A stretch of DNA of 64,000 nt from CBFHSF01 sp965658445 (GTDB lineage: Bacteria; Bacteroidota; Bacteroidia; Flavobacteriales; Schleiferiaceae): the NCBI GenBank assembly GCA_965658445.1, contig CBFHSF010000005.1, forward strand, positions 1 to 64,000. Reading direction: 5' to 3'. Under the pieces are notes generated by a model. The model was not told where the DNA came from. It searched no databases and saw nothing but the letters and a program-made list of their open reading frames with translations. Positions 26,927-34,558 of the stretch are shown here, piece by piece; the first letter of the stretch is position 1; each line of letters begins with the position of its first letter. The position numbers were made by a program, and so were the translations under genes.

Positions 26927-26957
26927 AAGCCAAGGCGTTGAGTCTTGGCTTTTTTTA
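26927..26957 (+). terminator. Rho-independent terminator after the DUF4399 gene
   Basis: Stem AAGCCAAG (26927-26934) with CTTGGCTT (26944-26951), 9-nt loop, then a run of T to 26957. Confidence 0.9.
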
Positions 26958-26959
26958 TG

Positions 26960-27478
26960 GTCGGGAATCTGGCAACAGGGAGTAGTGAGTAGTAAGTTGT
27001 GAGTGGTTGGGCCTTCGGCCCCGCCCCAGTGGGAATTTCGGAAAACATTCAAACTAATCACGAAAAGAAAACGGTTACTTTCGGTAGTACTTGATTGTAT
27101 GAGTCTGGGCCGGGGAATCGGGGATTCCCTCCCCATCGAAAGTTACGATTCAGTGATTAGTAAATAGTGAGCTGTGAACAGTGGGGAATGAGGAAGAAAG
27201 AAGGAAAGAGTAAACCAGTTCAAGAGTTGGGCCCTAGAAAGAGACGAATCAAAATTCCTTTCTTCCTAATTCCTTTTTCCTTCTTTGCGTAGGCGAATTG
27301 TGTCGTCTAAAAACGTTTATTTGACGGGGTTTCAATTGCGAAAATCGTAGCTTGAGACTGGGGACAGGGGTGTGGCCCCAACTAGTAACTAGAGACTTGT
27401 GACTTGGAACATGGGTAGGACTAGAAGAAGCAACGCTTCCTCTTTCTGTTGCCCGTTGCCTGCTCCCTATTACCTTTT
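26960..27478. repeat. Dispersed non-coding repeat, copy A
   Basis: About 520 bp without credible genes between convergent units. It shares several near-identical blocks with 47017-47714: ATTTCGGAAAA at 27034, CGGTTACTTTCGGTAGTA at 27072-27089, a 21-bp identical block at 27338-27358, a purine-rich block at 27190-27210, and a tail resembling CTGTTGCCTGTTCCCTG near 27447. It contains GC hairpins at 27009-27021 and 27112-27134. Block order differs between the copies, so the elements are rearranged or mosaic. No ORF, transposase or terminal inverted repeat is seen. Confidence 0.7.
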
Positions 27479-28609
27479 CTAATGTGGATAAGCCACCGCA
27501 ATAACCCCCTTCATATTGTTGAAATATTTCTTGAGGCCTAACTTATTCGTGACACAGAACGTGCCTTCAAAGTGAATTTTTTTGGTGCGGTCGCCATTGA
27601 CGTTATCGATGTAATCTTCGATAGCTGTAATGGTAAAAGTTCCAGGATTCTCGCTGTGAGAGCTCCAATAAACATCCCCGAACTTATCCGTGTAAATAAT
27701 CTCGACACTTCCTTCTTTGCTGGGGTCCACCAAAACATTGGGTCGTTGGCTGAGAACGATGTCATTTTCGCAAACAACGGCCTCGTCAACATCCCAAATT
27801 TGCACCTCTTTGACGGTCGTGTTTTTACAATACGGTTCGTCAAAGAATGAGGTTAAAACGTATGTTCCAGGAGAGTCTACGGGAACAATAATTTCTTTAT
27901 TTTCTCCAAAAGATGCTTTGTTTACAGACCATACAGGTTCGGCACTAGATGTGGAAGTGGCTGTAATGCTTTTGGATTGTGGATCATAACTCACGGTAAA
28001 TCCATCAAAACAGGGGTATCTTAAATCGTGAAGAACCTTGGTTGTGGTGGTCGCACAATTTGCGTTAATGGAAGTGAGGTTTACAACGAAGTCAATGGGT
28101 TCAGTGGTATCAATTAACAACTCTTGATACGCACCAGTTTTAATAGAAGAATTGGTGCTAAAACTCCAAGAATAGGAATCTTCATTGGATTGATGTTGCG
28201 GCTCCATCATAAAATAGGACGAAGTCTGATCTATCAATACGGTTGAGTTGTCAAAAATTGGGATGGAACCCAAGGATATTTGTTCGTTGATATTCGGGAA
28301 GCTGCGACTAAGCGCTGAAGAGTGCGCTCTGAAAATAAACTCAAAGCTCTCTTGTGTGCTGCCTGTGATATTGGTGAGTTTGCCGGAATAGGTTGCAAGA
28401 CCCAGCGTGTCGTTTCCATAGCTGGTTTCCATGTAAAAACCTCTGTCTCCAGCGGTAATTACAGAACTGTCTCCAGAAGAAAAGGGGTCGTCACTAACAA
28501 GCCAAAAAACAGGTTCAGTAGAGCCAACAACCTTATCCTTCACTTCCTTCTTACAACTGAGAAGAGCGGCGATAGATAAAGAATAAAATATGACTTTTTT
28601 TACCTGCAC
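27479..28609 (-). CDS. Uncharacterised lipoprotein in the sigma-factor operon
   Basis: A 376-residue protein with a lipobox (AALLSCKKE, Cys at about 19), so probably lipid-anchored. I do not recognise the body; it appears all-beta, with several paired cysteines (for example NCATTTT, RYPCFDGF, YCKNT, VVCEND, TFCVTN) and Ig-like strand patterns such as PGTYVLTSFF and PGTFTITAIE. The start is GTG at 28609, overlapping the TAG stop of the upstream barrel gene (TAGTG), which indicates translational coupling. As the third gene of a sigma / membrane-barrel / lipoprotein operon it could be part of the envelope-sensing arm or an effector; this is inference. Confidence 0.7.
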   Translation of the reverse strand: MQVKKVIFYSLSIAALLSCKKEVKDKVVGSTEPVFWLVSDDPFSSGDSSVITAGDRGFYMETSYGNDTLGLATYSGKLTNITGSTQESFEFIFRAHSSALSRSFPNINEQISLGSIPIFDNSTVLIDQTSSYFMMEPQHQSNEDSYSWSFSTNSSIKTGAYQELLIDTTEPIDFVVNLTSINANCATTTTKVLHDLRYPCFDGFTVSYDPQSKSITATSTSSAEPVWSVNKASFGENKEIIVPVDSPGTYVLTSFFDEPYCKNTTVKEVQIWDVDEAVVCENDIVLSQRPNVLVDPSKEGSVEIIYTDKFGDVYWSSHSENPGTFTITAIEDYIDNVNGDRTKKIHFEGTFCVTNKLGLKKYFNNMKGVIAVAYPH

Positions 28610-30039
28610 TAAAAGAGTTTGTAACCTATGTAAAACCTCGCTTGTATATTTCTGTCAAAAGAGTCTTGCAAAAAGTACTCATTTTTTGTTTGGTCGATAA
28701 GACCAAAAGTACCTTCAGCTCCTAACAAAAAGCGATTAGTAATACGATAAGTTACTCCAGCTTTAAAGCCGGCGTCCCAATTTGAGTAGGCATTGGTGTA
28801 GCCTGATTGATTAGACACTGAGTGCGTAACGTCAAGTGCAGTCTCGGTTACCGTAGTAATCTCGTTTTCCATATTCACCATAAAAGCGGCATATCCACCA
28901 GCATTTACGCTAAAATTAGGAGCTAAATTGATTCCTAAGGTAAGGGGAATTTCTAAGAATTGAAAATTTTTCGTCTTAACATGCTCTGTTACAATGGTTG
29001 ACCCAAAGTCATAAACCTTTTCAGAGGCTATTCTCAAACAGTTCACATCGGAGTGTTCTGCAAAACTCAAACCACTGCGGATACTGTAAGTAGGTGAGAA
29101 GTAATAACGGTATTCCAACCCTGCGTAATAACTGAAAGAGGGTGCGTTAGATTCGGAAACACTTGAGGCGTATGGGAAGGATGCGTTGGTTCCAGCCAAC
29201 AAAATGAATTCGTGAAGATCGGTACGACTCTTTTGAGAGTTTGAACGGTTGATTATTACGTCCTCATCCGCCGGACTCTGGTCGATAGCTTCTTTGTTTT
29301 TATCGGTAGCTGCGGCAATGGCAGAAACATTTCTCGTTTCGGTTGGTGTAACTTCCTCCTTTTCAACGGAGGTAACTTCAGCTAGTTCTACTGAGTTGCC
29401 AGGAGTATTTTCTACTTCTTCATAAGCGATGGCCGTTGAATTCTCAGAGGGAATTTCGGAAGGAGAAGTGTTAGAGTTGGTTTCGAAGGTTTGGTCGTTA
29501 GTAACCGAGGTTGTGGTTGAGGTGGCCGCAACTTGCGTAGAGGTCGTAGTGCCTCCAAAACCCGCGGTTACAATGGCTGCCCCTGTAGTGCTTTCAACAT
29601 TTTCTGTTTCGGAAATACCTGCAGGAGTCTCTGTAGACTGCGCAGCGAGTGCATCCTCGTACCCTATGGATTCTGGGGAGGCCATAGCAGAACCTGAAGA
29701 GTTCGTCGTCGACTGTTCATTTCCAGCAGGAGCATCTGCAATGGTAGATGAAGATGCGTCAGAAGGAATGGTTGCATCGGAAGACCCCGAAGGAACTACC
29801 GTAATAGAAGGCATTTGCATAACGGAAGGAACCTCTTCGTTAGTGGTCCAGAAATAGGCCACAGCAGAAAGTCCAGCGGCACCTACCAATGCTGCAGCAC
29901 GGCGCGTTTGCCACCAAGCCGGAGCGGGCTGAAGGTCTGCCAACATTGGCTTCATCTTTTCCCAAGAGGCAGGATTAAAAGCAACCTCGCGGTTTTTAAG
30001 CTTATCCTGAAATAATTTTTCTAACTCCTTTTCTGTCAT
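28609..30039 (-). CDS. Membrane-anchored anti-sigma-like protein with C-terminal beta-barrel
   Basis: A 476-residue protein. Residues 1-46 are hydrophilic (EKELEKLFQDKLKNREVAFNPASWEKM), the pattern seen at the N-terminus of Bacteroidota membrane proteins encoded directly after ECF sigma genes. A single TM helix lies at about 47-65 (RRAAALVGAAGLSAVAYF). Residues about 70-270 are a Ser/Thr/Ala/Glu-rich low-complexity linker. Residues about 275-476 form an outer-membrane beta-barrel-like domain (EYRYYFSPTYSIRSGLSF ... FYIGYKLF). It overlaps the sigma gene by 4 bp (ATGA) and the next gene by 1 bp. The layout suggests a protein spanning both membranes to regulate the sigma factor; direct anti-sigma activity is not demonstrated. 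Confidence 0.72.
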   Translation of the reverse strand: MTEKELEKLFQDKLKNREVAFNPASWEKMKPMLADLQPAPAWWQTRRAAALVGAAGLSAVAYFWTTNEEVPSVMQMPSITVVPSGSSDATIPSDASSSTIADAPAGNEQSTTNSSGSAMASPESIGYEDALAAQSTETPAGISETENVESTTGAAIVTAGFGGTTTSTQVAATSTTTSVTNDQTFETNSNTSPSEIPSENSTAIAYEEVENTPGNSVELAEVTSVEKEEVTPTETRNVSAIAAATDKNKEAIDQSPADEDVIINRSNSQKSRTDLHEFILLAGTNASFPYASSVSESNAPSFSYYAGLEYRYYFSPTYSIRSGLSFAEHSDVNCLRIASEKVYDFGSTIVTEHVKTKNFQFLEIPLTLGINLAPNFSVNAGGYAAFMVNMENEITTVTETALDVTHSVSNQSGYTNAYSNWDAGFKAGVTYRITNRFLLGAEGTFGLIDQTKNEYFLQDSFDRNIQARFYIGYKLF

Positions 30040-30599
30040 AACAGAAACAGTGCAACTTTATTTATAATCTTCTTCAACATCTCCTTAATGGTCTTTCTTG
30101 CTGTAGAAAGGTGCCATTTGGAGGTGCCTTCACTAATATTAAGCATTTCTGCAATTTCCCTGTGGTTGTATCCTTCAATGATGTAAAGGTTAAATACCTT
30201 TTGGCTTACTGTAGGCAACTGTCTGATCATGTTTTCCAACTCTTCCGCATCAAATTTTTGATCCGCTTCATTGTAGTCCATGGTCGAGATGGGAATGTTT
30301 ATTTCCAAATCATCGTAGAAGGTGTGTTTGTCACGTGCCTTCTTTCTGAATTCGTCAATGATGGTGTTGATGGTTATTCTGCGTGCCCAAGCCTCAAAGG
30401 GAACCTGAGGTTTGTACTTGTCTAGCTTGGTCAGAATCTTGTAAAATGCGAGATTCAGCAATTCCTCTGCATCTTCATTGTTCTTCTCGTATCGATTACA
30501 GACCGCCATTAGAGAGCCATAACAAACCTTGTAAAGCTCAAACTGAGCCTTACTCTCGTTCTTTTTACAGCGATTTATGAGATCTTGTGATACTTTCAT
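30036..30599 (-). CDS. ECF-type RNA polymerase sigma factor
   Basis: A 187-residue sigma-70 family protein with region 2 (about 20-90; NEDAEELLNLAFYKILTKLDKY, FEAWARRITINTIIDEFRKK) and region 4 (about 125-180; LPTVSQKVFNLYIIEGYNHREIAEMLNISEGTSKWHLSTARKTI, a helix-turn-helix binding the -35-type element). It lacks regions 1 and 3, as in ECF sigmas. Its stop overlaps the start of the membrane-barrel protein (ATGA). A long hairpin lies in its leader 11-49 nt before the ATG. Its targets are unknown. Confidence 0.9.
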   Translation of the reverse strand: MKVSQDLINRCKKNESKAQFELYKVCYGSLMAVCNRYEKNNEDAEELLNLAFYKILTKLDKYKPQVPFEAWARRITINTIIDEFRKKARDKHTFYDDLEINIPISTMDYNEADQKFDAEELENMIRQLPTVSQKVFNLYIIEGYNHREIAEMLNISEGTSKWHLSTARKTIKEMLKKIINKVALFLL

Positions 30600-30609
30600 T
30601 TAGAATAAA

Positions 30610-30648
30610 TCCGGAGCCCCTAAAATAGGGATTTTTGGGGACTCCGGA
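30610..30648 (-). promoter_or_regulatory. Long hairpin in the sigma-factor leader
   Basis: TCCGGAGCCCC (30610-30620) pairs with GGGG-a-CTCCGGA (30637-30648) with one bulged base, and the inner AAAAT/ATTTT can extend it. On the minus strand it ends 11 nt before the sigma ATG and is followed by TTTATT, so it could act as an attenuator or control translation. Confidence 0.5.
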
Positions 30649-30679
30649 TAATCGAACAATCCACCTACTGAACATTCTT

Positions 30680-30712
30680 ATAATGAAGGGCCTGAATTAC
30701 AGCCCTAATTAT
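30680..30712. promoter_or_regulatory. Imperfect palindrome upstream of the sigma operon
   Basis: ATAAT-ga-AGGGC ... GCCCT-a-ATTAT with a 10-nt centre: a hairpin or operator candidate about 80 bp upstream of the sigma gene. No function is assigned. Confidence 0.35.
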
Positions 30713-30810
30713 GTCTACTATACTGTAAAAGAACGATTGGTGAGCGCGAAAATTTCCGCCTCACATCAGTATAACGATAGGTTTGTAAGAAGGGTTGGAC
30801 GTTTTGTTTA

Positions 30811-30840
30811 AAAATAAATTAGGCCCCGAAGGACCTAATT
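30811..30840 (-). terminator. Terminator after the PfkB kinase gene
   Basis: On the minus strand AATTAGGTCC-TTCG-GGGCCTAATT (one U-G pair, stable UUCG tetraloop) followed by TTATTTTT, 83 bp after the kinase stop. Confidence 0.75.
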
Positions 30841-30922
30841 AAATATGAGGAGTGTTTTATGTGATCCCTTTGAGGGGGGGATCACTAAATAAACGCAGCT
30901 CGGTTGCAAAGGGTTGGAAACT

Positions 30923-31843
30923 TTACCATTTTATTTCCACCTGCGACAATCCAACGAATTCTTCGACGCGTTGAGAGAAAGCCTCAGGGGTAATGTTTTC
31001 CATTCTTTCCGTTCCAAATTTCTCCACGCAAAAAGAAGCAGCAGCAGATCCAAAAATCACCGCCCTTTTCATGTTGTCAAAACTGATATCGCGAGTTTTG
31101 GCCAAGTAACCGATAAATCCTCCTGCAAAGGAATCACCGGCTCCCGTAGGGTCAAAAACTTCTTCCAAAGGCAATGCGGGAGCTACAAAAACTTCATTTT
31201 CATTGAAGAGAAGGGCACCGTGCTCTCCCTTTTTGATGATGAGAAACTTTGGTCCCATGGCCAAAATTTTGCGAGCTGCCTTCACAAGGGAATACTCTCC
31301 AGAAAGCTGACGCGCTTCTTCGTCATTGATGGTGAGAACGTCTACTTTGGCAATCACTTCTTTTAGGGGCTCCAAAGCAATGTCCATCCAAAAGTTCATA
31401 GTGTCTAAGGCCACCAACTTAGGGCGTTGATTGAATTGTTTAAGGACGTTCATTTGAATGTTTGGATCTAAGTTCCCCAACATTACAAAGTCTGCATCTT
31501 TATAAGATTCAGGAAGTGTAGAGTCGAATTTTAGCAATACGTTGAGTTGAGTGTCTAACGTATCGCGGGTGTTCATATCGTTGTGGTATCTACCGCTCCA
31601 GAAAAAAGTCTTTTCTCCTTCAATTCTGCGCAACCCTTCGGTTACAATTCCCTTTGATTTGAGCATGTCAATGTAATCTTCTGGAAAGTCATCGCCTATA
31701 ACGGAAATGACCTTTGATTCAGGGATAAAGTTGGACGCGGCCAATGCGGCATACGTAGCGGCTCCTCCTAGGATTTTATCGGTTTTTCCAAAGGGAGTTT
31801 CTAAGGCATCAAATGCAACGGTTCCAAGAATGACTGTGCTCAT
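30923..31843 (-). CDS. PfkB-family carbohydrate kinase
   Basis: A 306-residue ribokinase-fold sugar or nucleoside kinase. The C-terminal signature DPTGAGDSFAGG (231-242) has the catalytic Asp237 and anion hole; the N-terminal signature region GGAATYAALAA (26-36) is present. The substrate may be a pentose or nucleoside; it is not deducible from sequence alone. The ATG at 31843 is chosen over a TTG at 31858 because it starts the family core (MSTVILGTVAFD) and lies 24 bp after a -7 box. It is a single gene, upstream and divergent from tRNA-Asn. Confidence 0.85.
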   Translation of the reverse strand: MSTVILGTVAFDALETPFGKTDKILGGAATYAALAASNFIPESKVISVIGDDFPEDYIDMLKSKGIVTEGLRRIEGEKTFFWSGRYHNDMNTRDTLDTQLNVLLKFDSTLPESYKDADFVMLGNLDPNIQMNVLKQFNQRPKLVALDTMNFWMDIALEPLKEVIAKVDVLTINDEEARQLSGEYSLVKAARKILAMGPKFLIIKKGEHGALLFNENEVFVAPALPLEEVFDPTGAGDSFAGGFIGYLAKTRDISFDNMKRAVIFGSAAASFCVEKFGTERMENITPEAFSQRVEEFVGLSQVEIKW

Positions 31844-31866
31844 AAAAGTTTTTTTCAAAATTTCGT

Positions 31867-31874
31867 CAAATATA
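31867..31874 (-). promoter_or_regulatory. Candidate -7 element (TATATTTG) of the PfkB kinase gene
   Basis: TATATTTG on the minus strand fits TAnnTTTG and gives a leader of about 18 nt to the ATG at 31843. Confidence 0.5.
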
Positions 31875-31941
31875 TTGTTTCATATCGAGAATGTTGTTAA
31901 TATTGCACCCGCTTTTAAGGAAATATATCCGCAAGCAACCT

Positions 31942-32015
31942 TCCTCCTTAGCTCAGTTGGTTAGAGCATCTGACTGTTAATCAGAGGGTCCTTGGTTCGA
32001 GCCCAAGAGGAGGAG
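31942..32015 (+). tRNA. tRNA-Asn (anticodon GTT)
   Basis: 74 nt forming a complete cloverleaf: acceptor TCCTCCT pairs with AGGAGGA, D-loop AGCTCAGTTGGTTAGAGC, anticodon loop CTGTTAA with GTT, T-arm containing GGTTCGAGCC, discriminator G at 32015. CCA is not encoded. A terminator follows 8 bp later, so it is a single-tRNA transcript. Confidence 0.96.
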
Positions 32016-32022
32016 CAGAAAT

Positions 32023-32054
32023 AAAAAAAGCCGCTACTTGTTAGCGGCTTTTTT
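32023..32054 (+). terminator. Terminator after tRNA-Asn (copy 1)
   Basis: GCCGCTA-CTTGT-TAGCGGC stem-loop with an A-tract before and T-run after, directly behind the tRNA. Confidence 0.92.
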
Positions 32055-32140
32055 ATTTCCTCATCTTGAGCGAGAAGTTTATCCCGATTTCTATCAGGAA
32101 GGCCAAAGAAAATGCAAACGAGGAGTATCTATTATTTATA

Positions 32141-32166
32141 GCCGCTACTTGTTAGCGGCTTTTTTG
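32141..32166 (+). terminator. Duplicate of the tRNA-Asn terminator (copy 2)
   Basis: The same GCCGCTACTTGTTAGCGGC hairpin and T-run recurs about 110 bp after copy 1. A GAGGAG just upstream matches the tRNA 3' end, suggesting the remains of a deleted second tRNA copy. Confidence 0.8.
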
Positions 32167-32301
32167 TTTGAGTGTATCAACAACTCAGCTAGCGTCCTTG
32201 CTGTCCCTATCGCTAAAGAATTTTAATCGACAAATTTTTACAATTATGCCAAAACGTTGTAATTGGGTTTACTCACCAAAAGTGAGAAAACGGAACGGTT
32301 A

Positions 32302-32333
32302 TTTGGTGGGTCAAAGGAGCGATTTTACCTTTG
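32302..32333 (+). promoter_or_regulatory. Candidate promoter of kbl (TTTG-N20-TACCTTTG)
   Basis: TTTG at 32302-32305 and TACCTTTG at 32326-32333, 20 bp apart. The ATG at 32350 gives a leader of roughly 10 nt. Confidence 0.7.
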
Positions 32334-32349
32334 AGGAAATTTGACAATT

Positions 32350-33543
32350 ATGTACGGATCAATAAAGAATCAGCTAGAGACTGAAATAGATTCGATAAAG
32401 GCGGATGGGCTTTTTAAGTCCGAACGCGTAATCGTAGGACCTCAGGACGCAGAAATCGAATTGAATGATGGATCAAAAGTTCTCAATTTTTGTGCGAACA
32501 ACTACCTGGGATTGTCTTCTCACCCTCGTGTTTTAGAGGCAGCCCACAAGGCGTTGGACACTCATGGTTTTGGGATGTCTTCTGTTCGATTTATTTGTGG
32601 AACTCAAGATATTCACAAGGAGCTAGAATCCACAATTGCAGACTTCTTGGGCACGGAAGACACCATTCTTTACGCTGCAGCTTTTGATGCAAACGGTGGA
32701 GTGTTTGAACCTTTGTTGGGTCCAGATGACGCCATCATTTCTGACTCACTTAACCACGCCAGTATTATTGATGGGGTTCGTTTGTGTAAGGCCAAGCGCT
32801 TCCGCTATGCCAACAATGATATGGTAGAGTTAGAAGCGAGATTGCAAGAAGCCAATGACGCAGGAGCAAAGAACAAAATCATCGTAACGGACGGAGTATT
32901 CTCAATGGACGGATATGTAGCTCAGTTGGATGTGATTTGTGATTTGGCAGACAAGTACGACGCCATGGTTATGGTGGATGAATGTCACGCTACCGGTTTT
33001 ATTGGAAAGACGGGAAGAGGGTCTATTGAACTCAGAGATGTGATTGGCCGTGTAGATATCATTACAGGAACCCTTGGAAAAGCCTTGGGTGGAGCCATGG
33101 GTGGTTTTACTACAGGTAAGAAGGAAATTATTGAAATGTTGAGACAACGTTCGCGTCCTTACCTATTCTCTAACTCATTGGCACCTGCCATTGTGGGAGC
33201 TTCCATAGAAGTGTTCAACATTCTCAAAGAGTCAACGACTCTTCGCGATCAGTTGGAGGAAAACACAAACTACTTTAAAGAAGGCGTTAAGAACGCTGGA
33301 TTTGATTACAAGGATGGTGAATCGGCCATTGTACCCATTATGGTTTACGATGCTGCGCTTTCACAAAAATTTGCGAATCAATTGCTTGAAGAAGGCATCT
33401 ATGTAATTGGATTTTTCTACCCTGTAGTACCCAAGGAGCAAGCGAGAATTAGAGTTCAGCTTTCTGCGGCTCACACTAAGGAGCACCTAGATAGAGCCAT
33501 TGCTGCTTTCACCAAAGTGGGTAAATCGTTGGGGATAATTTAG
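32350..33543 (+). CDS. kbl: Glycine C-acetyltransferase (2-amino-3-ketobutyrate CoA ligase)
   Basis: A 397-residue PLP enzyme of the alpha-oxoamine synthase family. It converts 2-amino-3-oxobutanoate and CoA to glycine and acetyl-CoA, the second step of threonine degradation. The PLP lysine is Lys244 in TGTLGKALGGA; DECHATG (210-216) contacts the cofactor, and NYLGLSSHP and SVRFICGTQ are family hallmarks. The close similarity to the Kbl consensus (CANNYLGL, RFICGTQDIHKELE) favours Kbl over KAS, BioF or SPT. ATG 32350 is preferred to TTG 32341. No threonine dehydrogenase is adjacent. Confidence 0.92.
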   Translation: MYGSIKNQLETEIDSIKADGLFKSERVIVGPQDAEIELNDGSKVLNFCANNYLGLSSHPRVLEAAHKALDTHGFGMSSVRFICGTQDIHKELESTIADFLGTEDTILYAAAFDANGGVFEPLLGPDDAIISDSLNHASIIDGVRLCKAKRFRYANNDMVELEARLQEANDAGAKNKIIVTDGVFSMDGYVAQLDVICDLADKYDAMVMVDECHATGFIGKTGRGSIELRDVIGRVDIITGTLGKALGGAMGGFTTGKKEIIEMLRQRSRPYLFSNSLAPAIVGASIEVFNILKESTTLRDQLEENTNYFKEGVKNAGFDYKDGESAIVPIMVYDAALSQKFANQLLEEGIYVIGFFYPVVPKEQARIRVQLSAAHTKEHLDRAIAAFTKVGKSLGII

Positions 33544-33565
33544 GACGCCCAGAAATGGATATAAG

Positions 33566-33600
33566 AAAAAAGGCCTTTCTGACCAGAAAGGCCTTTTTTT
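33566..33600. terminator. Bidirectional terminator between kbl and the PAS-receiver remnant
   Basis: AAAAAAGGCCTTTCT-GACC-AGAAAGGCCTTTTTTT: symmetric, with an A-tract on one side and a T-run on the other, so it can act on both strands. Confidence 0.92.
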
Positions 33601-33654
33601 ATCGTGAATTGGTATGATCGTTAAAACAAAAAGAAGCAACTAATGTCAAGTGTC

Positions 33655-34474
33655 CTAGGCTTCATCAAGGTATTCGTTGAGAACTCGTTGAAGCTCCATG
33701 GGTTCAATGGGCTTACTCAAGAAACCATTCATGGTTGGCATTTGAAGATCCATAAAGACCATGTCAAACTCTTCGGTTCCCAACTTAGAGAGAGCCTCGG
33801 CTCCGTTAATGGCAAAGACGGGGGTGATTTTCCACTTTTCGAGCATTTTTCTGAAGACCAGCTGATTCATAATGTTGTCTTCTGCCACAAGAACCCGTGA
33901 TCTACTGTAGTCTTTGTATTCAATGGTGGACTGAGCCTTTTTGATGGCTTTTCCATCTTGAAGTTCTTCCAGGGCTTTGGTGGCACTGGTAACGTTCAAG
34001 GAATACCCAATCATGAAATCAAGCTTACCCTGATCGTTGTACTTGGGAAAAAATCGCCTTAGGTGATATTCGGTTTCTCCGTCTGGAGTCAGAATCTTTT
34101 CTACCCATTCTTTTGTGGATTTAGAGGCGGCTACTTCAAGGAATAACGTTCTTCTTTTTTCCGCAAGTTCTATGGGTTTGTTGCGGTACTTGACATATTC
34201 GAAGTCATCCTTGCCTATCATCCAGGTTCTGATGTCCTCGTTTTTTACCGCCATGGGGTATGTATAGGTATTTATGATTGGAGTCAAAGACTACCAAATC
34301 TGCGGGAATATTGTCCAATACATTGCTGAAGAACCGTTCGCTATCTGCTACAGGCTGCGGGTCCTTGTACTTTTTCCCTCTCAACTGATGAAGTTGAGAG
34401 TCCAATAAAATCCTCAGGGCTCTCTCTTTTTCAAGCTCTTTTTCGAGTTCCAGAATCTTTTCAGACGGATTCAT
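33655..34474 (-). pseudogene. Decayed PAS-receiver signalling gene
   Basis: The first 89 codons (34474-34205) encode a coiled-coil start (LELEKELEKERALRILLDSQL) and the first half of a PAS domain (DNIPADLVVFDSNHKYLYI). The PAS continues in another frame from about 34255 (MAVKNEDIRTWMIGKDDFEY), a shift of +1 or -2 at the CCCC near 34252. The receiver starts normally (VLVAEDNIMNQLV, DMVFMDLQMPTMNG) but jumps straight to FLSKPIEPMEL, so about 50 residues holding strand 4, helix 4 and the conserved Ser/Thr are missing (junction 33721-33732). No kinase domain lies between PAS and receiver, though such genes are often hybrid kinases. It is probably non-functional. Confidence 0.75.
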
Positions 34475-34558
34475 GCTCGATACTTAAACTGATCGAAGGT
34501 CACTATATGGCTCCACTTTATGTAAAACATTCGACGAATAACTTCAATTGTTAGTTTT

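Larger units (their letters stand above)
30600..30922. other. Structure-rich intergenic region between PfkB kinase and sigma factor genes
   Basis: 323 bp with no credible ORF but four inverted repeats: 30610-30648, 30680-30712, 30817-30840 (terminator) and 30861-30885 (GTGATCCC/GGGATCAC, 9-nt loop). It must contain the kinase gene's terminator and the sigma operon promoter; no perfect TAnnTTTG box was found on the minus strand. Confidence 0.6.

Noticed and set aside
26960..27478. Possible insertion sequence remnant
   Set aside because: No transposase frame, target duplication or terminal inverted repeat is visible, and the shared blocks are reordered between copies.
29429..29857. 142-codon reading frame on the plus strand
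   Set aside because: It is antisense to the Ser/Thr-rich linker of the anti-sigma-like protein; its composition is a mirror of that low-complexity region.
32350..33543. KAS-like 8-amino-7-oxononanoate synthase (bioF) or serine palmitoyltransferase
   Set aside because: The sequence follows the Kbl pattern closely (SVRFICGTQDIHKELE, length 397), and no biotin or sphingolipid genes are adjacent.
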